Source: an uncultured bacterium
GTDB taxonomy: Bacteria; Margulisbacteria; Marinamargulisbacteria; SXXA01
Direction: 5' to 3'
Length of the DNA: 53,200 bases
Assembly: GCA_903864835.1 (NCBI GenBank)
Contig: CAIPHK010000029.1
Location: forward strand, 1-53,200
In this document: positions 43,070-50,996 of the stretch, one piece after another
Layout of the letters: each line of letters begins with the position of its first letter
Numbering within the stretch: position 1 is the first letter of the stretch
Position numbers and translations under genes: made by a program
The notes under the pieces: model-generated
Database searches by the model: none
Seen by the model: the letters and a program-made list of their open reading frames with translations, nothing else
What the model was told of the DNA's origin: nothing

Positions 43070-45862
43070 ATGCGTCAATTTGTTTTTTTGGTCATCATTG
43101 CAGTATCCGTTCTGTCATCCGCTTTGGCGGCAACCCCGACGGTGATTCAATCTGTATCGCCATCTCAGTCGGCCTGGGTCATTCCCTATACCAAATATCG
43201 CTTAAATAATGGTCTCACCGTTGTTATCCACGAAGATCATTCGGATCCGATGGTGCATGTCGAGGTGATGTATCACGTAGGATCTGCCCGGGAAGAAGTG
43301 GGTAAATCGGGGTTTGCCCATTTTTTTGAGCATATGATGTTCCAAGGCAGCAAACATGTCCCCTACAACGCGCATTTTCGAATCATTACTGAAGCGGGGG
43401 GAAAGATGAACGGGTCTGCGGCCCGGGATCGTACCAATTATTACCAGACTGTTCCAAAAAATCAGTTGGAAACCGTGTTGTGGCTAGAATCGGATCGCAT
43501 GGGGTACTTCTTAGATGGGATTAGCCAAGAGAAATTTGAAATACAGCGGGCCACCGTCAAAAATGAGAAGGCCCAACGCTACGATAATCGTCCTTATGGT
43601 CTCGGCGGGGAATATCTGTACAAACTTCATTACCCTCAAGATCATCCGTATTCATGGGAAACCATTGGCAACGTCCCGGATCTGGATCGGGTAACGGCCG
43701 AGGACCTCAAGTCATTTTTTAAACAGTGGTACAGCCCAAACAATGCCGTATTAGTGATTGCGGGCGATGTGGACTCTGCTCAAACCATCGCCATGGTGGA
43801 CCGCTATTTTGCGGCGATTCCTGCAGGTCCCCCTGTGCCGCAGTCGGGCGCATGGGTACCGACGTTGGCTCAAAATCGATACGTGTCCTACGAAGATCCC
43901 TTGGTCGAACTACCCCAAATAACGATGGTATTTCCCACTCCCCAGCGGCATCATCCCGATGAACCGCCCCTGGATTGTTTGGCCATGATCTTGGGGACAG
44001 GCCCCAATTCATTGTTGTACCAAGCACTCGTCAAGACCCAGTTGGCAGTCGACGTGGAAGCATATAACTACACCTCAGAATTGGCCGGTGAATTTGTAAT
44101 CACTGTGACCCCTTATGCGGGAACCCCGTTGGCAAAGATTGAAGCGGCGGTGAACCAAGTGCTGGTGTCATTTAATGCCCAGGGGGCGTCGATCGACGAT
44201 GTCGACCGATTTCGGACAAAATACGAAGTGGGGGTGATGCAACAGCTTCAAAGTGTGGAAGAAAAATCCGGCATTTTGGCATCGGATGAATTGCTCACTG
44301 GTAATCCTGGATTTCTTCAAGAAGAATCGGCGCGATATCGGGGGGTAACTCCGGAAATGGTAAGGGATGTGTACTCCCGCTATATTTCTCACCGACCGAT
44401 GTCGGTATTGAGTATTTTGCCCAAGGGGCAAGGGGCCCTTCGGGCGGCACCGGATACCGCAAACTCGGCGATCATCCCGTCCTATTCGATCGTCGCTGAC
44501 ACGTTGGACCGACGCCATTCGCCGACTCCGGATAGCGCACCTACGCCATCGACCCTTCCGATTTGGGATATCACCACGGCGAATATGCGGGTCTCCGGGA
44601 TTATAGACACCTCCAATGAAATGGTTAAAATTCAACTTCGATTCCCTGGCGGTGCGGCGTTGGCGAGTCAGTTGGGGTATCCCGCCGGATCGGCTCAATT
44701 TTTAGCGGCAATGATGATGCATGACACCCAAGGAATGAGTTTGGAAGCGCTCAACGCCGCGTTAGAAAAACTGGGATCGTCGATTTCGATAGGTGCGGGT
44801 CAGGACGATATGTCTGTGTCGATCCAGTCATTAAAGTCCCGTATGGCGGAAACGATGGTGCTGGTGAAACAACGCCTGTTTTTGCCGGCATTTTCAGCGG
44901 TTGATTTTGATCGGATCAAGGTACAAACCTTAGAAGGGATCAAAGCGGCTAAGGCGGATTCTGACCATATTGCGGATGTGGTTGTTACGACTGAAATTTA
45001 CGGAAAGGCGCATCCATTGGTCGGCGCGATAGGGGGTAATACTGAGTCCATTTCTAAGATATCGAGTCCGGGGCTTCAATCGCTATACCAAGACCTGTTT
45101 TCGGCGGATGATCTGTCGGTTGCTGTGGTAGGGGCATTGACTCAAGACGAAGTGATTAATTATTTGAAGGAGATTCGATTTGGTCTGAAAGGGCATCGAT
45201 TGAATACGACTATTGCGTTAAAATCCATCGGTTTGACGCATATCCTATTGGTGGATCTCCCCGGGGCGACTCAGTCAGAATTACGAATTGTAATGCCCGG
45301 TCCACCCTATGACGTCACCGGTAATTTTTATGTATCGCAGCTCTTTAATTTTCCGATCGGAGGGAACTTTAATAGCCGCCTTAATATGCAACTGCGGGAA
45401 GTTCGAGGGATATCGTATGGTGCGTATTCCTATTTCCAAGCCTCGGCATTTCCCGGCTACTTTGAAGCCAGTTCATCCGTAAAGGGGGCGGCGACCGGCA
45501 TGGCGGTCAAAGACTGCATCGATATTCTGAGCAAGGTGGTTGAATTGGGAATTTCAGAATCTGACACCGCCTATATGAAAAACGCGGTACTTCAACGGGA
45601 AGCGCTACGCTACGAAACCTTTGATCAAAAATTGGATCTCGTCAGCCGGATCCAGAGATACCGTCTTCCCCATAACTTTTTAAGTGAACGAGCGTCGGTT
45701 GTTCGTCGTATCTCTACAAAGGAATTGAACCACGTGGGGCAGAATATGTTTCATCAACCGATGACGATTATTATTGTTGGGGACGCCAAAATGGTTCGTC
45801 CCCAACTGGCTGAGATCGGGCTCCCAGTTACGGAAGCCTCGGTAGGGGAGTTTATTTGGTAG
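43070..45862 (+). CDS. Exported M16 zinc metallopeptidase, two-domain fusion
   Basis: 930 residues with signal peptide MRQFVFLVIIAVSVLSSALA. The first M16 unit has KSGFAHFFEHMMFQGSKHV, the HxxEH zinc motif, with the downstream acidic ligand expected around VKNEKAQRYDNRPYG. The second unit, after ~residue 480, lacks the motif as is normal for the non-catalytic half (MMHDTQGMSLEALNAALEKL). Resembles pitrilysin/PqqL-type periplasmic proteases. Overlaps the cyclophilin gene 3' end by 11 bp. Confidence 0.93.
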   Translation: MRQFVFLVIIAVSVLSSALAATPTVIQSVSPSQSAWVIPYTKYRLNNGLTVVIHEDHSDPMVHVEVMYHVGSAREEVGKSGFAHFFEHMMFQGSKHVPYNAHFRIITEAGGKMNGSAARDRTNYYQTVPKNQLETVLWLESDRMGYFLDGISQEKFEIQRATVKNEKAQRYDNRPYGLGGEYLYKLHYPQDHPYSWETIGNVPDLDRVTAEDLKSFFKQWYSPNNAVLVIAGDVDSAQTIAMVDRYFAAIPAGPPVPQSGAWVPTLAQNRYVSYEDPLVELPQITMVFPTPQRHHPDEPPLDCLAMILGTGPNSLLYQALVKTQLAVDVEAYNYTSELAGEFVITVTPYAGTPLAKIEAAVNQVLVSFNAQGASIDDVDRFRTKYEVGVMQQLQSVEEKSGILASDELLTGNPGFLQEESARYRGVTPEMVRDVYSRYISHRPMSVLSILPKGQGALRAAPDTANSAIIPSYSIVADTLDRRHSPTPDSAPTPSTLPIWDITTANMRVSGIIDTSNEMVKIQLRFPGGAALASQLGYPAGSAQFLAAMMMHDTQGMSLEALNAALEKLGSSISIGAGQDDMSVSIQSLKSRMAETMVLVKQRLFLPAFSAVDFDRIKVQTLEGIKAAKADSDHIADVVVTTEIYGKAHPLVGAIGGNTESISKISSPGLQSLYQDLFSADDLSVAVVGALTQDEVINYLKEIRFGLKGHRLNTTIALKSIGLTHILLVDLPGATQSELRIVMPGPPYDVTGNFYVSQLFNFPIGGNFNSRLNMQLREVRGISYGAYSYFQASAFPGYFEASSSVKGAATGMAVKDCIDILSKVVELGISESDTAYMKNAVLQREALRYETFDQKLDLVSRIQRYRLPHNFLSERASVVRRISTKELNHVGQNMFHQPMTIIIVGDAKMVRPQLAEIGLPVTEASVGEFIW

Positions 45863-46523
45863 GAGCGTTTTCGGTGGCCGTCGTTGAATTGGCTGTTACC
45901 GTATCTTCCTCTAGATTCTCGGAGGGAGCGGCGGAGCCACGACGTAGTACAGTTGCCGCTTTAATAAAAACAGTTTCTTTCGGGACATCTTGATAATAAG
46001 AAATAGAGCCGGTTTTGACGTCCCGAATTTTATCAACAACGTCCATTCCGGTTTTGACTTTTCCAAATACAGCATAGCCATAGCCCTCAGGAGTAGGGAC
46101 TCTGAAATTTAAAAAAGGATTATCCGCGACGTTGATAAAAAATTGAGCGGTGGCGCTGTCAACGACGTTGGTTCGGGCCATTGCGAGGGTGCCACGAGTA
46201 TTGGATAGCCCATTGGACGCTTCGTTTTTAATGGGCGGATGGGTTTGTTTCGGTTGCAAGTCGTGCGTCATCCCGCCACCTTGAATCATAAAATTAGGAA
46301 TGACCCGATGGAATATCGTGTCAGGATAAAATCCCTCGTCCACATATTGAATAAAGTTTGCGACGGATAGAGGGGCTTTTTCATCGAATAGTTCGACGAT
46401 AATGTCGCCTTTTGTAGTTTCAAATCGAACCACAGAATTCGTGGCCTCGACATCGTCTAAATTAATTGTGCTCATTAAAATAACTCCTGCTAATAGTGTG
46501 ATTAGCCATCGATTCAGTTTCAT
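45852..46523 (-). CDS. Exported cyclophilin-type peptidyl-prolyl isomerase
   Basis: 223 residues. N-terminal signal (WLITLLAGVILMSTINLDDV). Cyclophilin core: TTKGDIIVELFDEKAPLSVA, FYPDTIFHRVIPNFMIQGGG, NTRGTLAMARTNVVDSATAQ, FFINVADN, YGYAVFGKVKTGMDVVDKI. All active-site segments are present. A Thr/Ala/Glu-rich tail of ~35 residues follows. It helps fold envelope proteins. ATG overlaps the tpiA stop by 4 nt. Confidence 0.95.
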   Translation of the reverse strand: MKLNRWLITLLAGVILMSTINLDDVEATNSVVRFETTKGDIIVELFDEKAPLSVANFIQYVDEGFYPDTIFHRVIPNFMIQGGGMTHDLQPKQTHPPIKNEASNGLSNTRGTLAMARTNVVDSATAQFFINVADNPFLNFRVPTPEGYGYAVFGKVKTGMDVVDKIRDVKTGSISYYQDVPKETVFIKAATVLRRGSAAPSENLEEDTVTANSTTATENAPTK

Positions 46524-47290
46524 TGGCTTGCTCCATTTTTGATGATCTCATAAAACGATCGGGGATCCAAACTCGCTCCGCCAACCAACGCCCCGTCGAT
46601 GTCGGGTTGGGCCATCAGCTCCTTTACATTGTCCGGCTTGACCGATCCGCCATACTGAATACGAATTCCCTTACCGGCCTGTGGACCCAATAACCCCGAG
46701 AGGGTACTTCGAATAAAGTGATGGGCGTCTTGGGCTTGGTCGACCGTAGCGACCTTGCCTGTGCCAATCGCCCAGACGGGTTCATATGCGATAGTAAGCT
46801 GGGTCCATCGGGTTGATAGTTCCGATAAAATCGGTTTTAACGACCCCTGAAGTTGACTTAATAGCACCTGTTGAGTGAGGTTGGCCTCTCGATCGGCGAG
46901 CGTTTCTCCCACACAAAAAATGGCGTGAAGTCCGCACTCAATCACCCGATCTAATTTTTCTGAAAGTAGTGCGGGGGACTCATTAAATAACGCACGACGC
47001 TCCGAATGGCCGACGATCACATGGCTACATCCGGTTTCAGCTACCATCCCGATGGATATTTCGCCGGTGAATGCGCCCGATAAGTGGTTTGAGCTATTTT
47101 GGGCACCCACTCCGATGGTCTGTGGCAATGACGTTCGCACGGAATCTAACGCCGTAAAGGGGGGGCAAATAACAACATCAGCAATCGACGGGTCAATTCC
47201 TAGCGCCGAAAATTCTGCGCAGTATAGTTTTGCTTCACGCGCGGTTTTGTTCATTTTCCAATTCGCTGCAAATATAGGTCGTCGGGGCAT
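46520..47290 (-). CDS. tpiA: Triosephosphate isomerase
   Basis: 256 residues from ATG 47290 (MPRRPIFAANWKMNKTAREA); the longer frame begins in the preceding gene. Catalytic residues are all present: NWKMNK, VIVGHSERRALF with His, and TIAYEPVWAIGTGKVATVDQ with the base Glu; IRIQYGGSVKPDNVKELMA closes the phosphate loop. Interconverts DHAP and glyceraldehyde-3-phosphate. In an operon between the pyrophosphatase-like gene and the cyclophilin. Confidence 0.97.
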   Translation of the reverse strand: MPRRPIFAANWKMNKTAREAKLYCAEFSALGIDPSIADVVICPPFTALDSVRTSLPQTIGVGAQNSSNHLSGAFTGEISIGMVAETGCSHVIVGHSERRALFNESPALLSEKLDRVIECGLHAIFCVGETLADREANLTQQVLLSQLQGSLKPILSELSTRWTQLTIAYEPVWAIGTGKVATVDQAQDAHHFIRSTLSGLLGPQAGKGIRIQYGGSVKPDNVKELMAQPDIDGALVGGASLDPRSFYEIIKNGASQ

Positions 47291-47307
47291 GGGATCCTCC
47301 AGAAAAA

Positions 47308-49290
47308 TTAGGTTGTAAGAATGAGTAGAAATGTCACCATACAAATGGCTTTAAGAAGCATGTTAATACTGGGGCTTAGCACGTCGCGATATACTGTTCC
47401 GGTATGGTCCGCTGATCGAAGGACATCGAATTTATCGATTTGGTTGCCTCCAAAATGACCGGTTTCAACGTACGCCCGTGCTTGCTGCAACGAATCTCCT
47501 AGGTTACTCCATAAAAATGTGCAGTTGAAGCTTGAAAAAAAGACCCCCAGCGCAAGGCCCAAAATGCCGTTAACGGTTCCAAAATAAGCGATAGCAATGG
47601 GCGGTAGCAACATTAAAATGCCGGGGACAATCAGTGTGTCCATTGCGCGCTGCCCGATTTGCTCGACCGCGCGAATGACATCGGGTTTGGCTTTTCCACT
47701 TCGTAGAAAGGGAATCTCATGATATTGCCGCTGAATTTCCAGGGTGGTGTCCAATGTTGCGGACTGAACACCCCTCATAATAAAGGACAGAAAAACATAA
47801 GGAATGGTCAGTCCCGCAAAAATGGGGATTAAGAATCGCATATCGGTAAATAAGCTCACTGACAGATGGAGTTGATAGGAAAAAATAAGCGCGGTTATCA
47901 ATCCCAACGCCGATAATAATGCGGCTCCTGAGGCGAATCCGTTGCGGATCGCTACGGTGGTTCCGGCAAGTTGCTCGGTCTTGGTGACGTTTTGATGGAC
48001 GATATGGGAGTCCGTAATGAGTCCGGATAGGCGGGAGACTGCGTTAGATATCGGAAGTGAAAAATTTCCCACTAAAATACTTTGCGTGACGCTTAACATT
48101 CCCATGGAGGCCATTGCCAATCCGAATGGCCCGGAAAAAAAGAATGCGGCAACTGCAATTCCCGATACAAATATAAAAATAAGGCCATTACTTAAAAAAC
48201 TATTTTCCAGGGCTTTGAGGGTAATATGGAAAGACCCATTTTCCATGTGGCGGGCAATTTGACGCGAATATTTAAAGCGAAAGGACGTCAGGACTTCTGA
48301 GGAAAAACCGATCAATATCGCACCCAGAAGACCCGTAATGTAGCACCAAAATAACGGTGTCCCGGTGCCGTAAACCCGAGACAATATAAAATAAGTTGCG
48401 ATGGCGGACAGTGACACCGTTATATAGATGCCTTCCAAAAAAACATTGGAGTACCGGTTGAATTTGATCCGGAAGTAGCACCAAAAAAAGGCGGTGACTG
48501 ACGCGATAAACGCAGAGCTATAAATATAGATCGGAACCAGTACACCGGACCCATCGGCGGGACTTTGGCTGGAAAAGATAATGCACGCCGTTACCGCGAA
48601 TAAAAATGAACTGACGAGATCTGCTTCGACCCCTAGAATGTTGCCCGCGATAATGCCTAAAATCTCGGAATAGGTCCCCGGATTTCGAGGATCAAACCGG
48701 GAGATTTTTCCGTCGTGGATGGCCGCAGTTTCATTCGAGATGCAACTGGCCGCTCGAAAAATCCCTCCGCCTACTCGGATAAAATATCCAGCAAGAAGTG
48801 CACCCAAGCCGTACCCGATAATTGACTTGTATCCTATAAATAGGATTGATAAATATAACGTGCTTCCTATAATTCCCATGTAAATGGCGCTCAATGCATT
48901 GGCCCCCAGAAATTGGGCTAAAATCGCGGCATTAGGGTAGGCATTGCTACGGCGAACCATCTGCTCCAAGAGGTTGGGAATTGCGAAAAATTGAATAAGA
49001 GATGCGAACAAAATTGAAACCCCGCCGATTGCAGCCGCGAGCAGTTGCCGAGCGGGAAACGGCTTGCCAAATCCGTAGGAAAAGATGAAAATGACGGCCA
49101 TTAGATAAAGTAATATTTGGACCACGTTGCTGAGAATTCGGCGCGAATAAGTGGTTACTCCGTCCTTTAACATTTTTACAAAATCAGACTCAGCGTGAGA
49201 CCCATGTTGAGTTAGAGAGAACAAGCACCATACCCCGAGTAGTGTCACACTGGCGGATAGAATCGCTGGAAGTACATGGAATATGTTCAT
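47308..49290 (-). CDS. Membrane pyrophosphatase homologue lacking catalytic residues
   Basis: 660 residues and ~15 membrane helices, the normal length for proton/sodium-pumping pyrophosphatases. Homology is clear: GGGIFRAAS (174-182), DPRNP (200-204), ADLVSSF, RNGFASGAALLSALG (449-463), SFIMRGVQSATLDTTLEIQR, PGILMLLPPIAIAYFG and SPSINMLLKA. But residues that bind pyrophosphate and Mg are lost. The family's F-T-K-A-A-D is F-R-A-A-S-C; DDPRNP is FDPRNP; DNVGDNVGD is EILGIIAGN (209-217); SDNAGG is SNAVSR; and GDTVGDPFKD is reduced to one Asp. Such a protein should not hydrolyse pyrophosphate. A transport, channel or regulatory role is possible. It precedes tpiA by 17 bp. Confidence 0.88.
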   Translation of the reverse strand: MNIFHVLPAILSASVTLLGVWCLFSLTQHGSHAESDFVKMLKDGVTTYSRRILSNVVQILLYLMAVIFIFSYGFGKPFPARQLLAAAIGGVSILFASLIQFFAIPNLLEQMVRRSNAYPNAAILAQFLGANALSAIYMGIIGSTLYLSILFIGYKSIIGYGLGALLAGYFIRVGGGIFRAASCISNETAAIHDGKISRFDPRNPGTYSEILGIIAGNILGVEADLVSSFLFAVTACIIFSSQSPADGSGVLVPIYIYSSAFIASVTAFFWCYFRIKFNRYSNVFLEGIYITVSLSAIATYFILSRVYGTGTPLFWCYITGLLGAILIGFSSEVLTSFRFKYSRQIARHMENGSFHITLKALENSFLSNGLIFIFVSGIAVAAFFFSGPFGLAMASMGMLSVTQSILVGNFSLPISNAVSRLSGLITDSHIVHQNVTKTEQLAGTTVAIRNGFASGAALLSALGLITALIFSYQLHLSVSLFTDMRFLIPIFAGLTIPYVFLSFIMRGVQSATLDTTLEIQRQYHEIPFLRSGKAKPDVIRAVEQIGQRAMDTLIVPGILMLLPPIAIAYFGTVNGILGLALGVFFSSFNCTFLWSNLGDSLQQARAYVETGHFGGNQIDKFDVLRSADHTGTVYRDVLSPSINMLLKAICMVTFLLILTT

Positions 49291-49430
49291 TTTGTTTTAA
49301 TGTATCGGGAGTATTTATTCGGTGTCAATTTAGCCTCCCGTCGCTTGGATTAAAAATTAGATGAAATTTTTTTATGGATCAACCGATAATAAGTTGTAAG
49401 TGCCTAAAAATGGGGGTGGGAGTGTTTAAT

Positions 49431-50012
49431 ATGGATCGATGGATCATTAAAAAGGGGTTGGGGCGTAGTATTTTAAGTGTTTTGGCAATGGTCATGACGG
49501 CCGTGTCGGTCCATGCTGCCCAAGCGGTTGATCGCTATTCGTTTATTTCCTATACAGTTCTTAGTCCCGCGACTGGGACCACGAATATTAATCCTGGTCT
49601 CGAGCCAGGGGCTCATTCTTATATCCTATTGGCATCGCGATGGGGGATTCTACTTGGTGATGGTTTGGGGATTAGCTCCATTCCAAGTCCGGCAACTGAT
49701 GAATCTCAAGTCACTTTAATTGGGCCAGCGTTATTCTATCCTAATCCATTTAAACAATCGGTTGGCGCTCAGTTGGGATACCGACTGTCTCGCAATGCGG
49801 ATGTGGAACTTCGCGTATTTGATATGAGGGCCAATCAAATTATTAAGACCCGGTTTAATGCGGGCTTCTCTGGGGGAATTGGCGGCTATAACCGGTTGAC
49901 CATGAACCAAAATACGTTCAACGGATTTATCTTGTCCTCTGGAGTCTACTTCTTTGTTCTGTCGAGTGAAGGGCGTGTCATCGGCAAGGGCAAGTTTGTA
50001 GTGGTTCCATAG
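49431..50012 (+). CDS. Exported protein with FlgD/T9SS-type C-terminal domain
   Basis: 193 residues from ATG 49431 (GGGAG site; an ATG at 49374 is a weaker choice). Signal peptide GRSILSVLAMVMTAVSVHA. The C-terminal ~85 residues (FYPNPFKQSVGAQLGYRLSR, DVELRVFDMRANQI, FILSSGVYFFVLSSEGRV, GKGKFVVVP) follow the 'YPNPF ... L.Y.L... V.L.IYD..G ... SGVYFY.L ... KF.v.' pattern of type IX sorting or FlgD-like Ig domains. No type IX machinery gene is certain in this window. Followed 9 bp later by a PorV-like gene. Confidence 0.75.
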   Translation: MDRWIIKKGLGRSILSVLAMVMTAVSVHAAQAVDRYSFISYTVLSPATGTTNINPGLEPGAHSYILLASRWGILLGDGLGISSIPSPATDESQVTLIGPALFYPNPFKQSVGAQLGYRLSRNADVELRVFDMRANQIIKTRFNAGFSGGIGGYNRLTMNQNTFNGFILSSGVYFFVLSSEGRVIGKGKFVVVP

Positions 50013-50020
50013 GGGGAATA

Positions 50021-50944
50021 ATGAAAAAAATAATTGGCCTTCTATTGTTATTAGTGGGGATCGCGAATTCGGTGATCGCCACAGACTATGAACTGCTCAC
50101 AGATCTTGGGTCGTCAGCCGAAACGATTTCGCTCGGAAACGTTGAGGGGCTGAATGGATCTGCATCGGGTATTTTCGAAAACCCTGCCGCATTAAGAAAT
50201 ATCGAACACACATCGATGGGATTGTTTATGACGACTTTAATGGATGAGGTTTATTATAAGAATATTTCGGTGGCAAGCCGGATGCCGGTTGGCGTCATTG
50301 GATTCGGATACTCCGAGGCGTCAGTCTTCAATATTCCTATATCCGCAGAAAACTCTGCTACCAATGAATTTTATGTCAAAGATACGTTTGATTATCGGGA
50401 TAGCATGATGAAGCTGGGCTACTCGTTCGATCTAGATCCCGATCTATCGATTGGGGCATCCTATGTGTATTATCTTCGCACATTTGGGGACATTACCGCT
50501 TCGGGGGCAAACTTTGATGTTGGGATGTTGTATACTCAACCCACTTATTCATGGTCGGTTTTTGCGCGAAATGCGGCATCGGGTGGGGCTATTAATTATG
50601 CGTATTCAGATGGAACAGTGAGTGCAGAAAAGTTACCTTTAGAACTTGTCGGGAGTGGTAAATATCGGGTCATTGATGGTACGACGGTATATGGACAAAT
50701 GAAAATACGCCGCGCGACGGGACTGATGTCGATTGGGGCGAAGTTTATTCCCCGCGAATATGCAAGTCTTGAGCTAAACGCGGGATACCGCCAATATTTG
50801 GTGTCTGACCAAGTTAAAGGTGGATTGGCCTTGGGAGTGACGGTGGATTTGTTGGGTCTCAGAGCGAGTTATTCGTATGAGAAAATTGAGGATCATCCTC
50901 AGTACGATAATAAGAGTTATTTTTCAGTCAGTATCAATTTGTAA
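50021..50944 (+). CDS. PorV/PorQ-like outer-membrane beta barrel
   Basis: 307 residues, signal peptide MKKIIGLLLLLVGIANSVIA. ASGIFENPAALRNIEHTSMG contains the ENPAAL motif shared by PorV, PorQ and FadL-like barrels. Alternating strands follow, ending YFSVSINL. In type IX secretion PorV shuttles cargo at the outer membrane; here it could serve the preceding sorting-domain protein or the fibre protein that follows. It lies in one run with both, 8 bp after the former. Confidence 0.75.
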   Translation: MKKIIGLLLLLVGIANSVIATDYELLTDLGSSAETISLGNVEGLNGSASGIFENPAALRNIEHTSMGLFMTTLMDEVYYKNISVASRMPVGVIGFGYSEASVFNIPISAENSATNEFYVKDTFDYRDSMMKLGYSFDLDPDLSIGASYVYYLRTFGDITASGANFDVGMLYTQPTYSWSVFARNAASGGAINYAYSDGTVSAEKLPLELVGSGKYRVIDGTTVYGQMKIRRATGLMSIGAKFIPREYASLELNAGYRQYLVSDQVKGGLALGVTVDLLGLRASYSYEKIEDHPQYDNKSYFSVSINL

Positions 50945-50996
50945 GGTGGGTTCGGCGAGCAAGTGTAATAGGGGAATAAGAAGGGCAGTGGTTAAA

